Origin: Rhodoblastus sp964425315
Lineage (GTDB): Bacteria > Pseudomonadota > Alphaproteobacteria > Rhizobiales > Beijerinckiaceae
Assembly (NCBI GenBank): GCA_964425315.1
Contig: CAYRNB010000128.1
Coordinates: 1 to 6,943, forward strand
DNA length: 6,943 bases
Reading direction: 5' to 3'
Shown here: positions 1 through 5,650 of the stretch, piece after piece
Layout of the letters: each line of letters begins with the position of its first letter
Numbering within the stretch: position 1 is the first letter of the stretch
The notes under the pieces: model-generated
The model's database searches: none
What the model was told of the DNA's origin: nothing
Seen by the model: the letters and a program-made list of their open reading frames with translations, nothing else
Made by a program: the position numbers and the translations under genes

Positions 1-1619
1 GCCGGCCATTTCACACTGTAGGCGAGGCGGATTTCCTTGGATTTGCCGGGCGCGAGATCGAACTTCCACACCAGCAGGCCGCGCTTGCCGTCTGGCGACT
101 TTTCATCCGGCGGCGTGGTCCGCGGCAGCAGATCGACGGTGATCGCGCTATTTTCCGAATAGGGCGTCTGGTCGGTGACGACCATGTGGACCGGGAAATC
201 GTGCAGGTTGCGAAAAATCGTCCTGTAGTCGCGCGTCATCACCTTGCTGCGGCCGAACAGGCCCGGCCCGGTTTCCTCCGCCTTCACCGGCTCGCGCAGA
301 ACCGTCACGCGCGGGTCGGGGCCAAAACCGAGGACGCTCGCTTCCTGCGGAGCGATGAGCTTCAGCTTGGCCTTGCCGACATAGGCGCCGTCACGATAGA
401 TCGAAACCGCGCCGGGAAGCAGCGGCGCCTTTTCCCCATTGACGAAATGCGCGGAGAGAAAGGCTCTGGCGTCGAGCGCCGGTGAGACGCGCCAGGACAA
501 TTGGGCCTGGGGATCCTGCGTCGAAAGCCTTATGTTCGCCGCGCCGCCGCCCGACTTGACGCTGACCCGGCCCGGCGCATGGAAAAAAGCCTGAAAGCGC
601 TTGGCTTCGATCCGGCTCTGCCGTTCCTTGGCCGGCGTCATGTCGCGCCGCAAATTCTGCGCGGCCGGCGCCGCCGCCCCCGTGGCCGCCGATTTGGCGC
701 GGGGCGCGGCGCCGGACAGTCCATGATAGACGATCGGCGGCTCGTAAAAGTCGACGGGCTTGGGGTGAACCTCCGGCGCGCTGGTTCCGCCGGCGGCGGA
801 GAAGGAGGCCAGCGTCAGGTCGATATTGTTCCAATCCTCGCCGGTCTGCTGCGAAACCAGGGCGCGGCGCACGATTTCCAATTTCGGCTTGCCGTCCTTT
901 CCGCCGCTGTCAAGCCGCGCGTCATAGGCCGGCGTCCAGCGCGCGCCTCTGACACGATATTTCAGCGAGAACTCCGCCTTGCCGGCCGCCGCGGCCTCGA
1001 CCTGGATCGCCACGTCCTTCGTCGCCCCCCAGGGCGAGGGCGCCGGCTGGGCCGCCTGAAGATTTTTGATCTTGTCGTCAATTTGCGTGGCGGCGGCGTG
1101 GGCGAGGCGCAAGTCCTCTCCCGTCTTCTGCAGGCCTGCGCCGACCGCGTCCCAGGCCTTGCTCCATTCGTCCGGGTCGAGGCTCTTGCCATTTCCGTCG
1201 CCCTTGTAGGGCGCGGTGCGCGCATAAAGCAGCATCATCGCCTGTTTAGCCGCCAGGGCGTCGATTTTCACTTGGGCGGCGTCGCGCTGCGCCTGCAAGG
1301 CCTTGAGCTGGGTCTGATAAGCAGAATCGGCTTTGGCGGCCGGCGCCCTTTTCACCTCGACGGCGCCGATCTCGATCTTTTCTCCGCCCTTGCCGCTGAT
1401 GCGCAGCGAAGCCGGATCGACTGAGGCCGGTAGACCATGAAAAAGCAGCCGGCTGTCGCCCGCCGGCAGGTCGACCTCAGCCTTGCGCGTCACGATCGCC
1501 GCATCGGGATAGACCATCGCGGCATCGACATGGGACGCCGCATCGATGTCGCCGGCATAAGCTGGGCTCAAGGCGCAAAGCGCCAGAAGGGACACGGAGA
1601 CGGGAGAGATCCTGTTCAT
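1..1619 (-). CDS. Secreted DUF4139 domain protein (mucoidy inhibitor MuiA-like), C-terminus cut by window edge
   Basis: The reading frame is open from ATG 1619-1617 to the left edge, giving 539 codons without a stop. GAGG at 1627-1624 lies 4 bases before the ATG and supports this start. The N-terminus is a classic signal peptide (MNRISPVSVSLLALCALSPAYA, cut after residue 22), so the product is probably periplasmic. An N-terminal DUF4140-like part (about residues 30-130) leads into Ala/Gln/Lys-rich coiled-coil segments near 100-135 and 160-195. The DUF4139 part follows from about residue 205, with the family-typical YRVRGARWTPAYDARL near 216 and VSQQTGEDWNNIDLTLAS near 258. An Ala/Pro-rich linker sits near 295-320. 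The last visible residues, AYSVKWP, resemble the final beta strand of the family, so probably only a few residues are missing. The molecular function of the family is not established; the name MuiA comes from a mucoidy phenotype. It is divergent from the transglycosylase gene. Confidence 0.9.
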   Translation of the reverse strand, partial: MNRISPVSVSLLALCALSPAYAGDIDAASHVDAAMVYPDAAIVTRKAEVDLPAGDSRLLFHGLPASVDPASLRISGKGGEKIEIGAVEVKRAPAAKADSAYQTQLKALQAQRDAAQVKIDALAAKQAMMLLYARTAPYKGDGNGKSLDPDEWSKAWDAVGAGLQKTGEDLRLAHAAATQIDDKIKNLQAAQPAPSPWGATKDVAIQVEAAAAGKAEFSLKYRVRGARWTPAYDARLDSGGKDGKPKLEIVRRALVSQQTGEDWNNIDLTLASFSAAGGTSAPEVHPKPVDFYEPPIVYHGLSGAAPRAKSAATGAAAPAAQNLRRDMTPAKERQSRIEAKRFQAFFHAPGRVSVKSGGGAANIRLSTQDPQAQLSWRVSPALDARAFLSAHFVNGEKAPLLPGAVSIYRDGAYVGKAKLKLIAPQEASVLGFGPDPRVTVLREPVKAEETGPGLFGRSKVMTRDYRTIFRNLHDFPVHMVVTDQTPYSENSAITVDLLPRTTPPDEKSPDGKRGLLVWKFDLAPGKSKEIRLAYSVKWP

Positions 1620-1844
1620 GTTTCCTCAACGGCCGGCTCTAAGCAGGCATTCGGCGCCCGATTTGTTGTCCCAGCGGGATATTGGTCCGAAAACCGGCGC
1701 GTGTTTTTCGGAAATCCTGCTAAGCTTGGCGGTATGATGCGCGAGCGATTGAAGAATTTTTTCGACAGTTTTGTCCAGGGCGCCAATTAAGTTAAGCCTT
1801 GAACCGAAAGTTTTCCCTCCGCCGCGTTGAAATTTGAGCTTATC
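1620..1844. other. Divergent intergenic region between the DUF4139 gene and the lytic transglycosylase gene
   Basis: These 225 bases hold the ribosome binding site of the minus-strand DUF4139 gene (GAGG at 1624-1627) and presumably the promoters of both flanking genes. I could not identify a convincing -35/-10 pair in either direction. The notable element is the palindrome at 1686-1712, listed separately. An 18-codon open frame, ATG 1734 to TAA 1788-1790, encodes a short amphipathic peptide, but it lacks a good ribosome binding site and is not called as a gene. Confidence 0.6.
1686..1712. repeat. Palindromic intergenic element (8-bp stem, 11-base loop)
   Basis: TCCGAAAA at 1686-1693 is exactly complementary to TTTTCGGA at 1705-1712, with an 11-base GC-rich loop between them. 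From memory, intergenic palindromes with a CCGAAAACCGG...TTTTCGG core occur in large numbers in Hyphomicrobiales genomes, so this may be one copy of a dispersed REP/RIME-like repeat. No second copy is visible in this window, so the dispersed-repeat reading is inference. It could also act as a hairpin in a leader transcript or as an operator. Confidence 0.5.
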
Positions 1845-3014
1845 ATGCGCCGCCGCCAATTTCTCGCCTTCGCTCTCGCCCTTGTCTTCGCCACGCCGGC
1901 CGGGGCGCGCGATTTCGCCGCCTTCCTCCAGTCTTTTCGCAGCCGGGCGCGCGCGGCCGGCGTTTCCGACGCCCTGTTCGACGCGGTCGTCGCCAGTGTC
2001 GCGTTCGATCCGTCGCTCGCCGGCAAACGGGCGGCCCAGGGGGAATTCGTGCGCCCGCTGAAGACGTATGTGGACGAGGCCGCCTCCGGCGCCCGGGTCG
2101 TCCAGGGACGAGCGATGCGCGCCCGATACGCCAGGCCTTTGCGGGACATCGCGACGAAATATGGCGTTCCGGCGTCGATCATCGTCGCGCTGTGGGGCAT
2201 GGAGAGCGATTACGGCCGCTCGCGGGGCGACCGGGACATCCTGCGCTCGCTGGCGACGCTGGCTTTTCTCAATCCCGATAATCCGGTGTATGGCGACGAA
2301 TTCGTCTACGGGCTCGTTTTGCTGAAAAAGGGCGTCCCGCGCGCCAAATTGCGCGGCTCATGGGCCGGGGCGATGGGCGATCCGCAATTCATGCCTTCGG
2401 CCTATCTCAAATACGCCAGGAGCTTTTCCGGCAGGGGGAGGCCGAACATCTGGACGAGCGCGCCCGATTCGCTCGCTTCGATCGCCAATTTCCTGAAGGA
2501 CTCAGGGTGGCGGCAGGGCCTGCCGCCCCTGATCGAAGCCCGCGTCCCGCCCAATTTCGACTATGCGACGCTGCGGCAGGATTTTTCCCTCTGGCGGCGG
2601 CAGGGCTTTACGCGCGTCGGCGGCGGCGCTCTGCCGGAGAGCGGCGAGGCCATGCTGTTCTTCCCCGAGGGCGCAGGCGGGCCGGCCTTTCTCCTCAGCC
2701 AAAATTTCTTCGTGCTGAAAGCTTATAACTTTTCCGATTCCTACGCCTTCGCCGCCTCGGTCCTGGCGGACAGAATCGCCGGCCGGCCGGTGCTGCGGGA
2801 GAAATGGCCGCGGGAATCGCAGCATCTCACATTGGCCGAACGCAAGAAAATTCAGACGGAACTGACGCGGCGCGGCTTTTACAAGGGGAAGATCGACGGG
2901 CGTTTTGGGCCTATCACGCGGATGGCGATTCACACGTTCCAGCGCCGCGCAGGAATAAGGCGCGCAGACGGTTTCCCGTCGCGCGCCTTGTTAAGGGCGT
3001 TGGAGCGGAATTAA
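1845..3014 (+). CDS. Lytic murein transglycosylase, MltB family, with C-terminal peptidoglycan-binding domain
   Basis: The enzyme cleaves the MurNAc-GlcNAc bond of peptidoglycan and leaves 1,6-anhydro-MurNAc ends; it would act in the periplasm during wall turnover. ATG 1845 gives 389 residues and starts directly at a signal peptide (MRRRQFLAFALALVFATPAGA, cut after residue 21). An in-frame TTG at 1827 would add six residues in front of the Arg-rich n-region and is less likely, although the ribosome binding site is weak for both. The catalytic domain (about 25-310) has the catalytic Glu at E120 in WGMESDYG, matching the ETRWG site of E. coli MltB, and the substrate-groove motif GDPQFMPSAY from G178. 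Residues about 328-386 form a PG_binding_1 domain (RRGFYKGKIDGRFGPITRMAI). This two-domain order fits the MltB_2 type of alphaproteobacteria. There is no lipobox, so it is soluble, unlike E. coli MltB. Its stop codon abuts that of hemA. Confidence 0.93.
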   Translation: MRRRQFLAFALALVFATPAGARDFAAFLQSFRSRARAAGVSDALFDAVVASVAFDPSLAGKRAAQGEFVRPLKTYVDEAASGARVVQGRAMRARYARPLRDIATKYGVPASIIVALWGMESDYGRSRGDRDILRSLATLAFLNPDNPVYGDEFVYGLVLLKKGVPRAKLRGSWAGAMGDPQFMPSAYLKYARSFSGRGRPNIWTSAPDSLASIANFLKDSGWRQGLPPLIEARVPPNFDYATLRQDFSLWRRQGFTRVGGGALPESGEAMLFFPEGAGGPAFLLSQNFFVLKAYNFSDSYAFAASVLADRIAGRPVLREKWPRESQHLTLAERKKIQTELTRRGFYKGKIDGRFGPITRMAIHTFQRRAGIRRADGFPSRALLRALERN

Positions 3015-3023
3015 TTATTCCGC
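3005..3023. terminator. Inverted repeat spanning both stop codons of convergent genes (possible bidirectional terminator)
   Basis: GCGGAAT at 3005-3011 pairs perfectly with ATTCCGC at 3017-3023 around the 5-base loop TAATT. The loop holds the TAA stop of the transglycosylase gene (3012-3014) and most of the reverse-complement stop of hemA (3015-3017). Since the genes meet with no spacer, both transcripts would carry this hairpin at the end of their coding region. There is no T-tract on either side, so it is not a textbook intrinsic terminator. It may instead slow convergent polymerases or protect 3' ends. Confidence 0.4.
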
Positions 3024-4301
3024 GGCGCGTTTCATCACAGGGTAGGTGCAGTCGGCGTCGTTGGCGAAAGGCGCCTCGATCTTCTTCGGCTCCACGAAGG
3101 GAATGCGGAGCGTTTTCCACACGTCGACCAGGGCTTCGACCAGATGCGCGATATGGGCGTCGCCGTGATAGGGGGTCGGGGTGATGCGCAGACGCTCGGT
3201 TCCGCGCGGCACGGTGGGATAATTGATCGGCTGGATATAGATGCCGTGCCGGCCAAGCAGCATGTCGGTCGCCGACTTGCACAAATGGGCGTCGCGCACC
3301 ATGACCGGCACGATATGCGACGGATTCTCCAGCACCGGCAGGCCGGCGAGCATAAGAGCGTGCTTGGTCAGCCAGGCCTGGCGCTGATGCGCCATGCGCA
3401 GGTCGGGACGGGTCTTGGCCAGACGCACCGACTGGGTCGCCGCGGCGGCCACGGCCGGCGGCAGGGCGGTGGTGAAGATGAAGGAGGCGGCGTAGGAGCG
3501 CACGGCGTCGCAAATGGCCTCGCTGGCCGCGATATAGCCGCCGATGACGCCAAAGCCCTTGGCCAGCGTGCCTTCGATAATGTCGATCCGGCTCATCTGG
3601 CCTTCGCGTTCGGAGACGCCGCCGCCGCGCGGGCCATACATGGCGACCGCATGGACCTCGTCGATATAGGTCATGGCGTTGTATTTTTCCGCCAAGTCGC
3701 AGATTTCCTTGATGGGGGCGATGTCGCCGTCCATCGAATAGAGGCTCTCGAAGACGATCAGCTTGGCGCGCTCGATCGGCTGGGCGGCGAGCAATTCCTC
3801 GAGATGGGCGACGTCGTTATGGCGCCAGATCTGCCGCTCGGACTTGGAGCGGCGGACGCCTTCGATCATCGAATTATGGTTGAGAGCGTCGGAAAGGATC
3901 AGGCAATTGGGCAGCAGATCGGCGACGGTCGAAATGGTGGCGAGATTGGAGATCCAGCCCGAGGTGAAGACCAGGGCCGCCTCCTTGCCGTGCAGGTCGG
4001 CGAGTTCGGCCTCAAGGCCGACCAGAGGATGGCTCGTGCCGGAAATGTTGCGGGTGCCGCCCGCGCCGGCGCCGTGTTTGCCGGCGGCGGCCTTCATCGC
4101 CGCAATCACTTCGGGATGGACGCCCATGCCGAGATAATCGTTGGAGCACCAGATGGTGACGTCCTGGGGCTTGCCGCTGGCGTCGCGCCAGAGAGCGTGC
4201 GGAAAACGCGAGGCGTCGCGTTCGATGTCGGCGAAAACTCGGTAGCGTTGTTCAGACTTAAGCTTGCTGATCGCGTCCTCGAAAATTTGCCGATACTGCA
4301 T
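3015..4301 (-). CDS. hemA: 5-aminolevulinate synthase (C4 pathway of haem and tetrapyrrole synthesis)
   Basis: This PLP enzyme (EC 2.3.1.37) condenses glycine with succinyl-CoA to 5-aminolevulinate, CO2 and CoA, the committed step for haem, corrinoids and, if present, bacteriochlorophyll in alphaproteobacteria. It is cytosolic and homodimeric. ATG 4301-4299 gives 428 residues beginning MQYRQIFEDAISKL, the usual N-terminus, with AAGGG upstream at 4315-4311. ATG 4310-4308, three codons earlier, is possible but has the AAGGG directly against it. With the 4301 start the PLP-binding lysine is K248 (TLAKGFG), D214 and H217 fall in YIDEVHAV, and these match the R. capsulatus numbering. Other hallmarks are the glycine-rich GAGAGGTRNISGT and the C-terminal PINYPTVPRGTERLRITPTP. 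Two positions differ from the family sequences I remember: HAVAMYG instead of HAVGMYG, and TLAKGFG instead of TLAKA(Y/F)G. Upstream the frame stays open to 4601, but that part shows no ALAS-like sequence. The leader region is rich in inverted repeats. Confidence 0.96.
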   Translation of the reverse strand: MQYRQIFEDAISKLKSEQRYRVFADIERDASRFPHALWRDASGKPQDVTIWCSNDYLGMGVHPEVIAAMKAAAGKHGAGAGGTRNISGTSHPLVGLEAELADLHGKEAALVFTSGWISNLATISTVADLLPNCLILSDALNHNSMIEGVRRSKSERQIWRHNDVAHLEELLAAQPIERAKLIVFESLYSMDGDIAPIKEICDLAEKYNAMTYIDEVHAVAMYGPRGGGVSEREGQMSRIDIIEGTLAKGFGVIGGYIAASEAICDAVRSYAASFIFTTALPPAVAAAATQSVRLAKTRPDLRMAHQRQAWLTKHALMLAGLPVLENPSHIVPVMVRDAHLCKSATDMLLGRHGIYIQPINYPTVPRGTERLRITPTPYHGDAHIAHLVEALVDVWKTLRIPFVEPKKIEAPFANDADCTYPVMKRAAE

Positions 4302-4316
4302 CTTCGCCATCCCTTG

Positions 4317-4364
4317 GCCCGTGCGGGCGTTATCGATCGAACCGTTTCCCCCAGGCGATCGCCT
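4317..4364 (-). promoter_or_regulatory. Palindromes just upstream of hemA
   Basis: Two inverted repeats lie within about 65 bases of the hemA start. AGGCGATCGCCT at 4353-4364 is a perfect 12-base palindrome. GCCCG (4317-4321) and CGGGC (4324-4328) are complementary around two bases and lie just before the AAGGG ribosome binding site, so an RNA hairpin there could affect access to it. Either could be a DNA-binding site or part of a folded leader RNA. The function is unknown and no regulator is assigned. Confidence 0.4.
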
Positions 4365-4380
4365 TGTATAATGACTTTTC

Positions 4381-4396
4381 CGCTCGCATGCGAGCG
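4381..4396. promoter_or_regulatory. Perfect 16-base palindrome in the hemA upstream region
   Basis: CGCTCGCATGCGAGCG is its own reverse complement over all 16 bases and lies about 80 bases before the hemA start. The size and perfect symmetry suit a binding site for a dimeric regulator. On the minus strand GTGACG (4400-4395) and the TTATACA-like stretch (4371-4365) flank it at roughly promoter distance, so it could overlap a hemA promoter, but the spacing is not canonical and the promoter is not supported beyond that. Confidence 0.45.
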
Positions 4397-4403
4397 TCAC
4401 TTT

Positions 4404-4427
4404 GTCGCATTTTGCGTCAAAAGCGAC
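4404..4427. promoter_or_regulatory. Inverted repeat in the hemA upstream region (9 bp with one bulge)
   Basis: GTCGC-A-TTTT at 4404-4413 is complementary to AAAA-GCGAC at 4419-4427, with a single bulged A at 4409 and the 5-base loop GCGTC. It sits 7 bases from the 16-base palindrome. On the minus strand it includes TTGACG (4420-4415), a possible -35, but no good -10 follows at 16-18 bases. It may be an operator or, if transcribed, a leader hairpin. Confidence 0.4.
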
Positions 4428-4443
4428 GTTTTTGCCGACTGCG

Positions 4444-4498
4444 GCGCCAAAACAACACCTTCGGCCGACGCTTTCTTTGCGCTGGATCATTTTGGCGC
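4444..4498. promoter_or_regulatory. Long-range inverted repeat with adjoining T-tract upstream of hemA
   Basis: GCGCCAAAA at 4444-4452 pairs perfectly with TTTTGGCGC at 4490-4498 across a 37-base loop. On the plus strand the right arm is followed by seven T residues (4499-4505), which looks like an intrinsic terminator, but no plus-strand gene ends here and the loop is long. On the minus strand it would be a large stem-loop in a long hemA leader, if transcription starts upstream of it. It may separate leftward hemA transcription from stray rightward transcription. Function is inferred only. Confidence 0.35.
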
Positions 4499-4860
4499 TT
4501 TTTTTCAATGCTTGGCAAGGAAGATGTTGGTCCAACGCCGCCCGCGCGGCCCCGTCAGCGGCGGATAAAGCCCGACGCGTAAGGCGCAATGGACAAAGCA
4601 TTAAATAATTTTAATTTTCCAGCGGCTGCGGACGAAGGCGAATTTTCGGCGCCAAAGAGCAATGCGCCGTCATCCACAAGGCGAATTCGATGGATTTTAT
4701 GCAGTTTTGGCTGGACGGCATTCATCGCTTGCGCATATTCAACTAGAGTATAAGAATGCAAGAAGTAGGATTGACAAGCATCTGAACCGTTTCGCGGAGC
4801 TTCCGCGCCACGGCGCAAGATGAAGCGAAGCCAAGATAGACGCTAAAGACAAGACGACGC

Positions 4861-4870
4861 AGGGAGGGAG
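4861..4870 (+). promoter_or_regulatory. Strong ribosome binding site that decides the response regulator start
   Basis: AGGGAGGGAG is highly complementary to the 3' end of 16S rRNA. Its GGAGG core (4863-4867) lies 5 bases before CTG 4873. The next in-frame start-type codon, TTG 4897, is 29 bases away, too far for this site. No ATG or GTG occurs in frame between the upstream stop TAG (4837-4839) and the receiver domain. The site therefore argues for initiation at CTG 4873. Confidence 0.6.
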
Positions 4871-4872
4871 AG

Positions 4873-5556
4873 CTGGAGCAGCAGTCAACGCGCATATTGA
4901 TCGCCGACGACCATCCGCTTGTCCGGGGGGCCTTGCGTCAGGCGGTGGCCAATGCCGTGGCCGGCGCGCAAATCGTGGAATGCGGCAGTCTGCAAGAGGT
5001 CACCGCGGCGCTCGACGCCGACGGGGACGTCGATCTCGTCCTGCTTGACCTCGCCATGCCCGGCGTGCGCGGCTTTTCCGGCCTGATGGTCTTGCGCGCG
5101 CAACATCCGGGCGCTCCGGTCGTCGTCGTCTCCGCCCGCGAGGAGCGCAGCGTCATCCGCCTCTGCATCGATTTCGGCGCCTCGGGCTTCATCCCCAAGA
5201 GCACCGACATCGAAACCATGCAGGGCGCCATTCTCTCGGTTCTCGCCGGCGACCTCTGGGTTCCGCCGGACATCGATCTCAATGGGCCGGTCGATCGCGA
5301 CACGGTCGACAGCGTCCGCCGGCTCGCCTCGCTTACGCCGCAGCAGGTGCGCGTGCTGATGATGCTTTCGGAAGGGCTGCTCAACAAGCAGATCGCCTAT
5401 GAGCTTTCGGTTTCGGAAGCCACCGTCAAGGCGCATGTCTCGGCCATTCTGCAGAAGCTTGGGGTCGAGAGCCGCACCCAGGCGGTGATCGCCGCCGCGC
5501 GCATCGAGGCGATGAGCGGCGCCGACGCGCTCGACGGTGTGAACGGCGGCGGCTGA
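4873..5556 (+). CDS. LuxR/NarL-FixJ family response regulator, probable CTG start
   Basis: This is a cytosolic two-component regulator that binds DNA after phosphorylation by a histidine kinase. With CTG 4873 as start it has 227 residues and begins MEQQSTRILIADDHPLVRG, the normal N-terminus. A TTG start at 4897 would give MIADDHPLVRG and remove most of beta strand 1. The receiver domain (about 5-125) has the acidic pair D12/D13, the phosphoacceptor D59 (LLDLAMPG), S87 (VVVVSARE) and K109 (GFIPKST), so it appears fully functional. The LuxR-type helix-turn-helix spans about 154-213 (LTPQQVRVLMMLSEG, then NKQIAYELSVSEATVKAHV and QKLGV). There is no kinase gene in the window, so it is an orphan here. 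A GC-rich hairpin follows the stop. Its targets cannot be told from the sequence. Confidence 0.9.
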   Translation: MEQQSTRILIADDHPLVRGALRQAVANAVAGAQIVECGSLQEVTAALDADGDVDLVLLDLAMPGVRGFSGLMVLRAQHPGAPVVVVSAREERSVIRLCIDFGASGFIPKSTDIETMQGAILSVLAGDLWVPPDIDLNGPVDRDTVDSVRRLASLTPQQVRVLMMLSEGLLNKQIAYELSVSEATVKAHVSAILQKLGVESRTQAVIAAARIEAMSGADALDGVNGGG

Positions 5557-5584
5557 CGCCCAAGCTCTTGATCCACCCTGGCGC

Positions 5585-5619
5585 GCCGCCGCGGCCTTCT
5601 TATCTATAGGCCGCGCGGC
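5585..5619 (+). terminator. GC-rich hairpin downstream of the response regulator
   Basis: CGCGGCC at 5590-5596 pairs with GGCCGCG at 5609-5615 around a 12-base AT-rich loop. With one bulged C (5589) the stem extends by GCCG (5585-5588) pairing with CGGC (5616-5619), giving 11 pairs. It starts 28 bases after the regulator's stop and ends 31 bases before the next gene. No T-run follows, so termination would be weak or Rho-assisted. It may reduce read-through or stabilise the regulator's mRNA. Confidence 0.4.
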
Positions 5620-5650
5620 AGGTCACATCCGGCGCGAGAGACGGTCAAAC

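Larger units (their letters stand above)
4302..4872. other. Long divergent intergenic region between hemA and the response regulator gene
   Basis: No convincing gene lies in these 571 bases. The hemA-proximal part (4302-4540) holds several inverted repeats, listed separately, plus an 11-base dyad GTTGG-T-CCAAC at 4526-4536. The centre (4600-4618) is a marked AT-rich patch in otherwise GC-rich DNA; on the minus strand it offers TTTAAT at 4605-4600 as a possible -10 for hemA, with no good -35. Towards the regulator there is an isolated TTGACA at 4771-4776 without a matching -10, a TATAAG at 4749-4754, and a 6-bp inverted repeat CGCGGA/TCCGCG at 4793-4807. I looked for an FNR/FixK-type box (TTGAT-N4-ATCAA) that often controls hemA and saw none. 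Open frames here, such as 4818-4555 on the minus strand, have no recognisable protein character. Confidence 0.6.

Noticed and set aside
501..1424. 307-codon open frame on the plus strand
   Set aside because: It is antisense to the DUF4139 gene, is Arg/Gly-rich, and has no family character.
4443..4505. Plus-strand intrinsic terminator
   Set aside because: The stem plus T7 has the right form, but the 37-base loop is long and no plus-strand gene ends upstream; it is kept as an inverted repeat rather than a terminator.
3144..4568. 474-codon open frame on the plus strand
   Set aside because: It lies antisense to hemA, which has unmistakable conserved motifs; the long frame is a shadow typical of GC-rich coding DNA and its product has no recognisable domain.
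4555..4818. 87-codon open frame on the minus strand in the hemA-regulator gap
   Set aside because: No ribosome binding site or recognisable motif; the frame crosses the AT-rich patch and the dyads, so it is more likely regulatory DNA. A small unknown gene cannot be fully excluded.
4820..4846. Eight-codon mini-frame (MKRSQDRR) before the response regulator
   Set aside because: It has no ribosome binding site and is too short to distinguish from chance.
4302..4872. FNR/FixK box controlling hemA
   Set aside because: I searched for TTGAT-N4-ATCAA and close variants on both strands and found no match with acceptable symmetry.
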